Shown: positions 10,156 through 20,410, counted from the stretch's first letter. The stretch is 64,000 nt of DNA from Dipteris shenzhenensis (GCA_047967505.1 CM106540.1), one strand, 5' to 3'. Numbers and translations: made by a program. The notes: a model not told the origin generated them from the sequence alone.

Positions 10156-11419
10156 ATAGAGTTAATGCCTGGTAGCGAGCCACCCAATAGGCCCCCATAC
10201 AGAGTTAGTGCAACTCAGCGAGAAGAGATTATGACTCAGGTGCAGGACTTGTTGTCCAAGGGGTTGATTCAGCCCAGTTCTTCTCCTTTTTGTTCCCCTG
10301 TACTGCTAGTACAGAAGAAAGATGGTTCATTCCGTATGTGCGTCGATTACCGCGCACTCAATAAAATGACCATCAAGAACAGATTCCCTATTCTGCGCAT
10401 TGATGATGTGCTAGATCAATTAAATGGAGCTTCAATTTTCAGCAGGATAGACTTAAAGTGGCTATCACCAAGTGAGGATACAGCCTCAGGATGTGCACAA
10501 GACAGCGTTCCGTACTACTTTGGGGTTGTATGAATATCTGGTGATGCCTTTTGGATTAACAAATGCCCCAGCTACCTTCAATAGGATGATGGATCGTATC
10601 TTCCGACCCTACAGACAGTTCACTGGTACCTTCTTCGATGACATAATTGTCTTTTCTAAGTCCGAAGAAGAGCACAAGGAACATCTTGCTATAGTGTTTC
10701 AAGAGCTGAGAAATCATCAGCTCTATGCCAACAGCAAGAAAAGTGAATTCTTCCTGGAAGAAATCCATTATCTGGGGCATATAATATCCAAGAATGGGAT
10801 ACAGATGGATCCAACAAAGATCCGTGCCATTCAGGAATGGCCAGAGCTGAAAACTGTGCATGAAGTTCGAAGTTTCCTCAGCCTGTGTTCTTACTACATA
10901 AGGTTTATCAAGCATTTTGCGGATATAGCCGCTCCACTCCACAATCTTACTAAGAAAAATGCAGCTTTCACATGGGGAATTCCTCAAAAGACAGCCTTCA
11001 CCACACTCAAGGAGAGGTTGACTACAAAGCCAATCTTAATCATTCCAAATTTGTATCAACCATTTGATGTGGATTGTGATGCTTGTGGAGAATGTGTTGG
11101 GGCTGCATTGCATCAGAATGGTCATGTAGTGGCCTGTGAGAGTAGGAGACTCTGGGATGCAGAGAGATATCTAGGAATCTATGAGAAAGAGTTATTGGCT
11201 GTAATCCATGCCATCCATACATGGAAGCATTATCTTTTGGGTGCAGATTTTACTGTTAAAACAGATCACCAAAGTCTGAGATACTTTCTAACTCAAAATT
11301 TCCGAGAAGCATATGAAATGGACAAACATGCTGTCAGTGTATCATTTTCAGATTGTCCATACCCCAGGAATTCGGAACACAGTGGCAGATGCCTTGTCCC
11401 GAAGACCCCAGGTCAATAA
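10156..11419 (+). pseudogene. Chromovirus reverse transcriptase and RNase H
   Basis: This continues the Gag-protease frame after the [65 protein letters not shown] two-base deletion near 10,458 shifts the frame, which resumes as [32 protein letters not shown] and the catalytic FFDDIIVFSKS (10,631-), a common variant of YxDD. RNase H follows with PFDVDCDACGECVGAALHQ, YEKELLAVIHAIHTWKHYL and KTDHQSLRYFLTQ. A second frameshift near 11,295-11,310 leads into the integrase frame. The last 30 residues of this frame are out-of-frame. Confidence 0.92.
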
Positions 11420-12434
11420 TGTGACTATTGCTTATCATCACGACCTAGAAGGCATGAGGGAGCAATATGCTAGTGATGCAGATTTTGGTGAGATTTTACA
11501 GCAAATGCAAGAGGGACAATATTCCCTGAAAGATGGGTATCTAATGAAAGATGATTGCCTATGCATCACCCAAGAGATGAGGAAAAAGATTTTGGAGGAA
11601 TGCCATGCACCTCCCTATGCTGGACACACAGGAATTACAGCAACAACTCTAGCACTAGAGAGGTGTTTCTGTTGGCTAGGGATGTGGAAAGATATACATC
11701 AGTTTGTTCCTGAATGCCTTACGTGTCAGAAAGTGAAGTATGATAGACGGAAGGCACCCGGCCTACTTATGCCTCTTCCCGTGCCTCAGGCACCATGGGA
11801 AAGTATTACAATGGACTTTATTTTTGATTTGCCAAGATCAAAGTCAAGGAATGATGGCATTTGGACTATCATTGATAGATTCAGCAAGCAAGCTCATTTC
11901 ATTCCGGTTCGCAAATCCATAAAGGCAGATCATATGGCTAAGCTTTTCATGGCACAGATCTTTAAGCACCATGGTATGCCTAAGTCCATTGTCAGTGATC
12001 GAGATCCCATAATGACCAGTCTATTCTGGAGAGCTTTATTTGATAACATGGGGACGAATTTGAATTTTTCTTCTTCTTTCCATCCCCAGACAGATGGTCA
12101 AAGTGAAGTAGCAAATTCTACAGCATTGGATATGCTGAAATGCTACGTGGGTGACCAAGGTTCAGACTGGGAAAAGTACCTACCATTGGTAGAGTTTGCT
12201 TACAATAATATAGTACACAGCTCTACAGGGAAAGCCCCCTTTGAGGTCATTTATGGGAAGGTGATTTTGCCACCTATCCTGAGGACCAAGGATGAAATAT
12301 TTGCAGCTGATCAGTTTGTGAGAGACCTCCAGACAGCTCACAGCCAAGTCCGGATAGCAATCGAAAGGTCTCAAGAGAAACATGAAAAAGCTGCAGATAA
12401 GCATAGGAGACAGTTAGATCTCAAGGAAGGGGAT
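11313..12434 (+). pseudogene. Chromovirus RNase H end and integrase
   Basis: It begins with the RNase H end (FQIVHTPGIRNTVADALSRR). The integrase has an H2C2 zinc-binding module (ECHAPPYAGHTG...PECLTCQKVK) and a DDE core with the catalytic acids in ITMDFIFDLP, SIVSDRDPIMTS and HPQTDGQSEVAN, then LVEFAYNNIVHSSTGKAPFE. These are intact. The frame ends at TAG 12,435-12,437 within LKEGD-VLLKFEK, where Arg or Trp is usual, so a single substitution split the protein from its C-terminal part. Confidence 0.92.
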
Positions 12435-12437
12435 TAG

Positions 12438-12887
12438 GTACTTTTGAAGTTTGAAAAAGCTAGGCTCCGCAAGTTTAAAGGCAAACAGAAAGTGTATGCA
12501 AAGTTATCTCCCAGATACTATGGCCCTTTCAAGGTTACAGAAAGAATAAATGAGGTTGCATACAGGTTAGCATTGCCAGAGCATTGGAGGATTCACAATG
12601 CATTCCATGTGAGTCTTCTAAAGAAATTCCAGGGGCCAGAGCTTACAGAACCAGTATCAGAGGATCCACCAAAAGTGGATGAGCTGGAGGAGGTCCTTCA
12701 GCCAGAGCAGATTGTGTACCATACTATACGCAAAGGCCCTCAGGGCAAGGAGTTTTACAGGTATCTTGTAAAATTCAAGAATTATACGGCATTAGATGCC
12801 AAGTGGATAGACGAAGACATGTTATCCGATCATCCACAGCTTTTGGATGTTTACAAGGAAGCTTTTCAGTTGAGGTCAACTGAATAG
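12438..12887 (+). pseudogene. Chromovirus integrase C-terminus with chromodomain-like end
   Basis: It is in the same frame as the integrase after the TAG. It shows the GPY/F module ([20 protein letters not shown], then [20 protein letters not shown]). A chromodomain-like tail follows: [37 protein letters not shown]. Known chromoviruses use such tails to direct integration to heterochromatin marks. The usual third aromatic of the chromodomain cage cannot be judged by eye. The stop TAG at 12,885-12,887 is followed directly by the polypurine tract. Confidence 0.88.
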
Positions 12888-12899
12888 AAGCCGAGGGGA
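12888..12899 (+). promoter_or_regulatory. Polypurine tract of the chromovirus
   Basis: GAAGCCGAGGGGA abuts the TGTCACC start of the 3' LTR. This is the standard primer site for plus-strand DNA synthesis in plant gypsy elements, here overlapping the end of pol. Confidence 0.85.
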
Positions 12900-13500
12900 T
12901 GTCACCACAATGTAAATATCCTAAATCAAAGTACAGTTGACCATTTATTTGATCATAATTAAAGATTTTTATATGTGTTAATTATGGTCAAAGAGTTCTT
13001 TTAATGGTCAAAGAATTGACTACGGTCAAAGATACTTGACTCTGGTCAAGTAAGCCTGACTTCGGTCAAAAAGACTTAGTTTATTACCAAGAGGGTTAAC
13101 TACGGTTAACCAGAGAACTACAGAGCTGACTACGGTCAGAGAGTGTTGACTTCGATCAACGAGACTTGGCATGCGCCAAGAGGAGGGTTAACCACGGTTA
13201 ACCAAGATGTGCCAACTTCGGTTGGAGAGACTTGTCTATAATTAAGGCGCCTCGACCCTTGGTCAAAGCCTCTTAATTATAATCAAGAGTGTTGACTCCG
13301 GTCAACCAGAGAATAAATATATATTTTTATATTTGTTATGTGTGCACATGTGTTCAGTGAGGACGCCCACCGTGACTAGAACTAGTCTACAGTGTGTTAT
13401 TTGCATGCAAAGCGCTAACAATTAATGGGTGCCATGGTGGTGCGCTTTAATTAATTGTTGCAGATACTAGGAAGAGTTATTTTCCTAAGCGCTACGGGAG

Positions 13501-14220
13501 CATTAGGAAAAAAGGGAGCTCATTTTGGGGCCCTGTAAGAAATTCACTATCTTCTCTTTTCTCTCTCTACAAAAGCAAGAAAATATGGATACTTGCATGA
13601 GAAATGTCAGTGTGAAAAGGAATAAATATATTCTTTCACATGCTTTACATTCAATGTTCATATAAGAGCAACACTTTTCTGTGCAGAATTTGGTGATTCT
13701 GACACCGCAGACGCGTCCGGAACGGCCCAAAACCCCAAGAATGGCACTGGAAACGCTGGAATCGGACATCCGGAGGCCCGAGGCCCGGAAACGGCCAAAA
13801 AAGGCCGAAAAACGCGATTTGTAGAAAAACGCGATTTGGTACTTTTGAGATTTCAAAAGTACCAAATCGCGTTTTTCTGCAAACCGCGTTTTTCGGCCTT
13901 TTTTGGCCGTTTCCGGACCTCCGGATGTCCGATTCCAGCGTTTCCAGTGCCGTTCCGGGGGTTTTGGGCCGTTCTGGACGCGTCTGCGGTGTCAGAATCA
14001 CCAAATTCTGCACAGAAAATAAATTTTTTAAAGATTCAAATTAGATCACCTCATTAATGTGACATGCTTCTACGAACATATAGTACTATTTCTTTTTCTT
14101 ATTTTCATCTTCTTTTGATGAATTTTCAACGTTACGTTGGCCCACTCCTGATTGGTTGAGAGCCTATTTTCTCTCTCTTCTAAAAGGCCCCAAAATGAGC
14201 TCCCTTTTTTCCTAATGCTG
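13501..14220. mobile_element. 720-bp MITE/foldback element with 32-bp perfect terminal inverted repeats
   Basis: The insert begins CATTAGGAAAAAAGGGAGCT and ends with the exact reverse complement. The match runs 32 bp through CATTTTGGGGCC on the left and GGCCCCAAAATG on the right. There is no transposase. Between the ends lie AT-rich arms and a central palindrome (13,675-14,019). No clean target duplication is visible: the 5' LTR shows GGGAG|CCTAAC, while here the right side carries an extra CTG. The superfamily is undetermined. Confidence 0.85.
13675..14019. repeat. Long central palindrome, arms about 165 bp
   Basis: TTTTCTGTGCAGAATTTGG on the left pairs with CCAAATTCTGCACAGAAAA on the right. 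Pairing continues through ACACCGCAGACGCGTCC, GGCCCAAAACCCC, TCGGACATCCGGAGG, GGAAACGGCCAAAAAAGGCC and AACGCGATTTGGTACTTTTGA to a centre near 13,849. A few substitutions and a short extra block (CCCGAGG) in the left arm break the symmetry. Its GC-rich arms differ from the AT-rich flanks, so it may be a nested element. The open frames here only mirror each other. Confidence 0.88.
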
Positions 14221-14618
14221 CCTAACAAGCATCTAGGAGGCAGGTCGCGTGACCAAGTGCTTCGAAGACTCCAGAGTTGCCCTTAGTGGCATGTAATAGG
14301 ACTTAGTCTAGATTTTAGACAAGTGGCATGTTGCCAATTTGAAATGAGCTTGAAGCTCTTGTAATATGGATGTTTCATGTAGCAGACAGCTCTACACCGA
14401 ACTCTTGTAACAGGTTCTCTCTTCAAGAAATAAAATACCTTCGAGGGGGTCCAGCCCGACATGTTGTCTTGGGCCCTAGCTGTGTGTAGAGAGAGAGAGA
14501 GAGAGAGCTCTTATGAGTGTTTCTGCAGTAAATTATGAGCGTGAGGTTCCACGAGAGAGCTAGCGATTGCATAAAGAAATGAGAGTGTCTCTGCTGTCTT
14601 TTACAAGGGAGTATTTCA

Positions 14619-15330
14619 ATGACTGCTCAAACACTGAGCAAAATGCACAAGCTCTTCCCAAAATGACCTGCGAGAAAATGTATGTCCAATCAAAGGACCC
14701 CCCTACAGATAGCTGTCCTGCAAATAACAAGCCCAAAACAAGGGCCAAATGACTGCAAATATGTCCAATGCATTTCTGAGCTGAATTTGTCCCAAATAGT
14801 GGCTGTATGCCCCAAATTTGAAAGGACAAATGGGCCAAAACAAAGGGCAAATGCAAATAGACCCCAGTTTTGACTTGCTCAAGAAAGTATCACTGCAAAT
14901 GTTAGCAAATTGAGAAAAAGCCCCAAATTTTGAGAGGGCAATTATGCCAAAAAGAGGGCGAATGTTGAAAAACCCTAAATTTTGCTGAAATTTTGCAAAT
15001 GTGATTAGTCTCCTACAATGTGACTGCAATGTCCTACAAATGACAATGCAATGTCTACCAAAAGCCAGATCAGAACTGCTAAAAATAGCAAATTTATGTA
15101 TTACGCACTCAAGCTGAGTGGAAAAGTGCAAGCAAATCTGCCAAAAGCCTTGTCCTATGCAAAATTGAAGCCCAATGTGAAAAGCCCAAATTTCTAAACA
15201 GCAAATTGCAACAAAAGAGGGTTAAAGCAAGAAAAGCCCCAAATATCTACAAATTTCCAACTCTGCCTGCAATGTCCGTCAATGTACGTGAAATGCCCCA
15301 ATTTGTGACAAGTCAAGCAGTCAGAGAGTC
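14619..15330 (-). other. CAAATG-rich copia leader, right half
   Basis: This continues the word-biased sequence of 2,954-3,113 after the chromovirus. GCAAAT, CCAAAT and CAAATG recur more than twenty times (for example 14,731, 14,756, 14,849, 14,897, 15,047). No gene is supported. I infer it is the upstream leader of the minus-strand copia relic. Confidence 0.5.
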
Positions 15331-15379
15331 AAATGAGATGACTAGATCTGCAAATTTAGTCTATGAAAAGAAAAGAGAC

Positions 15380-15760
15380 GTTGTACAGAAAATGTATGCT
15401 GGTGTACGATAGGAATTCCTAAACCAAGCGTACTGCCAATATCTAAGCGTATGGCAGATTTATGCACCTGTACGGCAGATGGACGGATAGCATACAGTAG
15501 CTTGTACATGTAGGTGCAGAGGATGTACAAATAATTGCATGGACTGTTGGCGCCTTGTACAGGACAGGTGTCATATATTTGTACGGACAGAGGTACGACA
15601 GTACAGCGCATGTACATGCGCATGTACATATGAATCGTACAGTGGACCGCAAATGGCTGTGCAAACCTGTAAATCTTTACCGACGACCACATGCAGACTT
15701 GTACGGATGTGCATTGAAGGCGTTATGGCACTGATGTACGAGATGTACGTCTGTTTGGCA
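15380..15760. repeat. GTAC-dense tract
   Basis: About fifteen GTAC tetramers occur in 380 bp, mostly as TTGTACGG, TGTACATG or GTACAG, where one or two are expected by chance. GTAC is the core bound by plant SPL/CRR1-type factors, but the tract may simply be retrotransposon leader or LTR sequence with biased words. No gene is supported here. Positions 15,761-16,207 show nothing recognisable. Confidence 0.55.
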
Positions 15761-16207
15761 GCACATGTTGCGACACGCAGATTCTTATGCAGAATGCAAA
15801 TACACCACGTTTCATGTGTTACATCAAATTCCAATTCACAAAGTCTAAAAGGTTCTATCCTAGAAATCACGGGCGATGGCACAATATCAATCCACCCAGC
15901 CAATCTCTGTGTAGCATGAACACATGGTCGTCACTTATGTTTGAGGCTCCTGCATGCTAATCCACAAAGCCCACAAATCCCTAGATGGATCTAGTATGCC
16001 ACATGTCATTCTAGGGTATCTCTTAAATGCATCATTTACCCCTCTCTTGGGATAACATTAGGCACATTTACACATTAAATGCATTTAAGACCCATAGCCT
16101 TAGACCCATCTAGTCTGTGCCATGTCACTCTCATCAAGGACCTTGACATCGATTCCTTTGACCATTTACATGAAACACAATAAAATTGAGCATAACATTC
16201 CTTCCCT

Positions 16208-17429
16208 CTTCAAGTGTTAGAAATTACCCAACAAAGGGTACACACAGCGGAAGACTTATAGAAATGCCCAGGAGCTCACACGGTGTGGTGTGGGTTGTGG
16301 AATCACAAACTTCTTTACTTAATGTGCATCACATAGATGTGCAGACTCATCAATAGACAATGAACCAGCCAGATAGAGAAACCACCAAAATATATTTCCG
16401 TCCAAAACTATGGACACAATACAAAAGATATAGATCCACAGTCCCACCAATGGTGTGGTCCTCTGATCTTACCACAAGGTCCTTCTCCTATCAGCCAGTT
16501 ATCTCTAGACTCCAGCCCGCGTGCTCCACCTCGAGCGTCTGTAGACTTTCCGTCTAGTGTGTTCTTCTCCACCTTACTGCCTGTGAATCAGCCTAAATGG
16601 GCAGCCCCTGCCAAGCTTTGTCTGCAGCACACAAGTCCCCTTGGTCCTCCTGAATGTAGGCTCCAAGATAACTGTTCCACTGCTCCAACCTGCTTGTGAA
16701 TAGCTGCTCCAGAAGATGATGATCTCAGCACCTTGCTGCCCTAGAAGACAGCCAAGGTCCAGCCCTTCCTGGCTAAGTCTGCAGCCCTTCAAGCACCCTC
16801 TCACCTCTTGGATATAGGCCCAGAGGGTGGCTTCCTGCTGCTCCTTTCTGCCCTGGAACTGCTGGCTATGCTGGATATTGAATGCCCTGCCAAAGGGCTC
16901 CTTTTATAGGCCCCAAAGGGGCTCAAAACTGACCGACTTTGTCTGTCCATCAACCGACCCCACACCTCCCCATTTATGGGGCTGTGGGCTGCCCTTTTGG
17001 GGCTGTGTGCTGGCCAACTTTGATTGGCCAGCCGACCAGCTTGCTAGCCCTATATAAAGGGCAGGGTACTGCTTTATTTGCTTATGCAGGGGGCATTCCA
17101 CTGGCCAGCCCATAACCAGGCCTATCTGGATGGCTATACCCAGTCCAATCAACCTATCTACACAGGCCGACCCTGCTGCTGCACACCTGCCTTCATTGCG
17201 CCATATCCAGAGCATGTTGCAGGCCATGTGCCTGCCCACAAACCTCGCTCAATAGCTCTCCATGTAGGCTTCTGTACCTCAGGATACCCTGCCAACCATG
17301 AATGCTCCAGATCTGTCCCAGATCCACACATCCAGGTAATCTCTCTTTGGGCACATCCTGCCCTAGGTCTCCCTCCCCCACGCTCTCCTCATTTGGGGGC
17401 TTATAGATGGGGAGGTGACCTTTCCAACA
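16208..17429 (-). repeat. Probable 3' LTR of the second gypsy element
   Basis: On the plus strand it runs from TGTTAGAAATTACCC to CTTTCCAACA, imperfect inverted ends (TGTTAGAAA/TGTTGGAAA). The second end abuts the stop codon of the chromodomain frame (17,430-17,432). The interior is GC-rich with GGCCAGCC/CCGACC words and a TATATAA at about 17,052. A sister segment near 38,900-38,950 shares GCTCTCCTCATTTGGGG. No matching 5' LTR was found and the polypurine tract is weak, so boundaries are inferred. Open frames inside are not genes. Confidence 0.5.
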
Positions 17430-17700
17430 TCAGGCATCAATAATAAAATCTGGGAACGCTCTCCGCATCCGATACATGGATTCCCAAGTAACCTCAGATA
17501 GAGATAAACCATGTCATGCAACCAACACCGTGGGTATCTTCCGATTGTGTACTTGCATTGTTCCTCGGTCCAAGATTCTTGTTGGTTTGCACCTTGCATT
17601 ATCCTCTATCTCCTGAAACAAAACAACACGCTCGATTAGTGAGTCACATGGGTGCAAAAACTTCTTTAAACGAGAAACATGAAGGACTGGGTGCACCTTA
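17430..17700 (-). pseudogene. Gypsy 2 chromodomain-like C-terminus
   Basis: It shows HPVLHVSRLKKFLHPCDSL, RILDRGTMQVHNRKIPTVLV, then an in-frame TGA at 17,514-17,516 where Trp is expected, and HGLSLSEVTWESMYRMRRAF with stop at 17,430. The order HVSRLKKF, then ILDRR-type strand, then VTWE matches the integrase tail plus chromodomain of plant chromoviruses. Confidence 0.78.
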
Positions 17701-17803
17701 CAACCCTATGGTAATTCCAACTTATAGCCCACCTTGCCTATTCTCTTAAGAATTAACCACAGCCCACAATATCGGGGTGATAACTTAGCATACTCTCCTA
17801 CAG

Positions 17804-18670
17804 TCAAAGGCTTGGAGTGTGAAGGAATTCTGAGAAAAACTTAAATTTCCTAACGGATCTGTTTTCATCCGCATATGCCTTAGCTCTATCCATAGCCTGG
17901 CGGATGTTAGCTCTCGCAAGTGCTAGCATATCCCGCATTTGGACTGCATAGTTCGCAGCACTAGGCACTTTCTGAGGTATTCCAACCGTGGTTGGATTTA
18001 CTGGTCTATAACCATAGTTCAGCTCGAACGGGCTCATCCATGTAGAGGAAAGTTTTCTATCATTGTAAGCAAATTCTAATAGTGGCAACCACGTGTCACA
18101 TTTATGCTGCCTCAATGAAACATATGTTCTCAGCATATCCTCTAAAACCTAGTTGACTATTTCTATTTGACCATCCGTTTCAAGATGATCCCCACTACTC
18201 ATTCCCAACTCAGTCCTTAGAGCCTCAAATACTGCAATCCAAAAATGACTGGTAAATTTAACATCCCTATCGAACACTATGGATCTCCGTAATCCATGTA
18301 GATGAGATATATGTTTAATAAACAAATCTGCAACTTGTGGGGCAATAACAGACTCCCTAGTCGGAATGAAATGAGTCATCTTGGTCAGACGATCAACCAC
18401 CACAAGGATAGAATCATATCTACCTTGTGTCGTAGGCAAACCAACTATAAAGTCCATAGAAATGGTCTCCCACCTACCTAGTGGGATTTCCAAGGGCTGT
18501 AAAAGTCCGGGTGGCTTCACCTGCTTTGCCTTACTCACTTGACACGAAAAACAACGTGTCACATATTCATGAATATGTTTTTTCATTTTTAGCGAAAAGA
18601 AATCTCATTTCACAAGATCATACGTCTTCTCGACTCCTAGATGTCCCGCATATGGGCTATCATGGCACTA
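17804..18670 (-). pseudogene. Gypsy 2 integrase
   Basis: The zinc module is split: CHDSPYAGHLGVEKTYDLVK (about 18,600-18,670), then MKKHIHEYVTRCFSCQVSKA (from 18,586). The DDE core is present: ISMDFIVGLP, SIVFDRDVKFTSHFW and ETDGQIEIVN supply the three acids. A stop follows near 18,149, and the rest (TYVSLRQHKCDTWLPLLEFA, MSPFELNYGYRPV) lies in 17,804-18,136. The TGA and TAG codons mark it as dead. Confidence 0.85.
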
Positions 18671-19240
18671 TTGAATGACTCTCTGCCTGAGATCATTCTG
18701 ATTAGGTACTACTACCATGCCATTTCTTTTCAACATAACATCGCCTATGGTATATCTTGCGGCTTTCCTCAAAGTGCTGAACACTACTCTTAAGTGTTCG
18801 CGAAGTTCAGCAATACTTTTGCTGAAAATGAGCATTGGTAAGTCCAAATGGCATTGCCAAAAACTCATAATGTCCAAATCTGCTTCTAAAAGCGGTCTTA
18901 TGCACATCCTCGACTCTAATACGAATCTAATGATAGCCACACTTAAGATCTATCATGCTGAAAATTATGGTCCCATGTAATGCATCTAGCAAGTCATCGA
19001 TCCGAGCCATCAGATACTTGTGCCTAACAGTGATATTATTCAACGCTCTGTAATCTATACAAAGGCAAAAAGTATCGTCTTTCTTTCTCTTCAATATCAC
19101 TGGCAAAGCAAAAGGTGAGAAACTGGGCTGAATCCGTCCCAGCTGAGCTTCTTCACTAAAACTTAATCTATAGGGAGGCCTATTTACAAGTTCTATCCCC
19201 TAGATAAATTCAATCTTATGTTAAACACTCCGTTCTAGAG
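18668..19240 (-). pseudogene. Gypsy 2 reverse transcriptase remnant without catalytic YxDD
   Basis: The fingers and palm A are readable: SEEAQLGRIQPSFSPFALPV, DDTFCLCIDYRALNNITVRH, ARIDDLLDALHGTIIFSMID, then [10 protein letters not shown] and AMPFGLTNA. Directly afterwards the sequence jumps to [20 protein letters not shown], which normally follows YxDD. Then it jumps again to YTIGDVMLKRNGMVVVPNQN, which normally precedes the integrase zinc module. About 45 residues with the active site, then the thumb and all of RNase H, are gone. Confidence 0.82.
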
Positions 19241-19389
19241 GTAACCCATAAGGCAACTCATCCCTAAAACAGTCAAAGAACAACTCTGCTATTTGATCAG
19301 CCAACTTGGCCATCTCCCCATCTTGGGTAATATCAGTGCTAGCCGAAGGACCATCAATCGGCTCTACCGATGCTGTATAAAGATACAAA

Positions 19390-20021
19390 AACTCTTCTTG
19401 AGTTTTTCAAACTTTCATTACAGAAACTAATGGTCCCTGAGGCAAATCCCATTCACCTCGTAAAACATACAGCACATCATTCATCTTGAACTGATAAATG
19501 TGCTTTTTCCAATCTATGGCTGGATTCTTCCTAGAAGCCTTACCCAAGGCTATATCTGCGTGAACAAGCCTGGTCATTTTGAAATCCAGCTTCTCCACAT
19601 AGTCTTGAATTCAAAGTTACAATTGGGTAACCCTTTGGTCCCATACTTCAATTGAACTTCCATCTGCCATCCTGACTGTATATGCATAGTCAAATGGACT
19701 AGTCTTTAATTTCAATCTCTTTACGAGCTTGAAGTTAATTACATTGTGCGTTGATGCGGAGTCAAACAACACAATGACATCATGATTGGCCATTTGCCCC
19801 TTCATTTTAATTAACTCTGTATCGCTAAAGGCTGTTAACCCCGTTGCTGTGGGCTTTGATAGAATATTATTAGGTCCATTGTTTACTAGCTTACCAACAA
19901 ACACACTTAACGAAACAGGTACTAACCTCTGAGAAGATCCCGCTAGCTGAATCTGCATCTGTTCTGCTCTAGGACTTCCCTCCATCTCCACATCGCATTC
20001 TAAGATCACCATCTCAGCCAT
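19390..20021 (-). pseudogene. Gypsy 2 aspartic protease and linker to RT
   Basis: The frame 19,617-20,021 holds the retropepsin fold: NHDVIVLFDSASTHNVINFK, RLKLKTSPFDYAYTVRMADG. The active site reads DSAST instead of DSGAT. The next frame (19,407-19,598) carries the linker typical of these elements: DFKMTRLVHADIALGKASRK, PAIDWKKHIYQFKMNDVLYV, GEWDLPQGPLVS. The substitution of the active-site Gly and the frame change point to an inactive protein. Confidence 0.75.
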
Positions 20022-20410
20022 CCAATGATCCTTGTTTCGTGGACAATCTTTCCACTGATGAGACTAAACTTTGAAGGCATCCAAAACATAAGCCTTCTCT
20101 CCTCGCTTTCTCTTTTTACTCTGGTGTCAAAGAAGATTTTGACCAAGCCCGAGCTGCCATTGTTGTTTCCTTTTCTTTTCACTCTAATGGTGGTACTTGG
20201 TTTAGGAGTCTCAACTGGCTTCACCTACTTGGCTTGGCCACTAGGTTGTGAGACACTCCCTTTCTTCTTAAACCTAGTTTTATTTGGGTAATCATACCGA
20301 GTCCCAACCTGCACAAACCCACTTAATTTGTGTCCTTTGGCATCCTCATAGGATGGCGCACACTTCCAAATCTTGATTGAGGGAATGCATGTGCCAAAAA
20401 TCAAATAAGC
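20006..20410 (-). pseudogene. Gypsy 2 Gag C-terminal remnant
   Basis: On the minus strand it reads CAPSYEDAKGHKLSGFVQVG, NKTRFKKKGSVSQPSGQAK, then PKPSTTIRVKRKGNN and a ruined zinc knuckle ending HQWKDCPRNKDHW, where the first Cys residues and one codon are lost. It leads into the protease frame. A Gag C-terminus is the best fit from position; the sequence alone would not identify it. Confidence 0.5.

Larger units (their letters stand above)
3114..14618 (+). mobile_element. Ty3/gypsy chromovirus, complete structure but decayed
   Basis: This is a full LTR retrotransposon in the copia leader. The 5' LTR starts TGTCACCACAATG at 3114 and the 3' LTR starts the same way at 12,900; both end GTATTTCA (6828 and 14,618). 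A PBS follows the 5' LTR and a polypurine tract precedes the 3' LTR. Flanking pentamers ATGGC (3109-3113) and ATGAC (14,619-14,623) look like a target-site duplication with one change. Domain order is Gag, zinc knuckle, protease, RT, RNase H, integrase, chromodomain-like C-terminus, as in chromoviruses. Three in-frame stops and at least two frameshifts make it inactive. A LINE sits in the 5' LTR and a palindromic DNA element in the 3' LTR. Confidence 0.93.
12900..14618 (+). repeat. Chromovirus 3' LTR, interrupted by a DNA element
   Basis: It starts TGTCACCACAATG and ends GTATTTCA, like the 5' LTR. The hairpin array recurs at 13,016-13,305 with some arms mutated (TTGACTCTGGTCAA, TTGACTTCGATCAA). 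The LTR is interrupted between GCTACGGGAG (13,500) and CCTAACAAGC (14,221), adjacent words in the 5' LTR. Its intact length is about 1.0 kb. A (GA)n run lies at about 14,486-14,508. Confidence 0.92.

Noticed and set aside
8257-12887. Chromovirus as an active element
   Set aside because: Three in-frame stops and two frameshifts interrupt gag-pol.
13503-14057. Three 73-120 codon frames with similar peptides
   Set aside because: They mirror each other because of the palindrome; no protein family is recognisable.
16827-17443. Plus-strand frames of 76 and 121 codons
   Set aside because: They lie inside the probable gypsy 2 LTR and have no domain.
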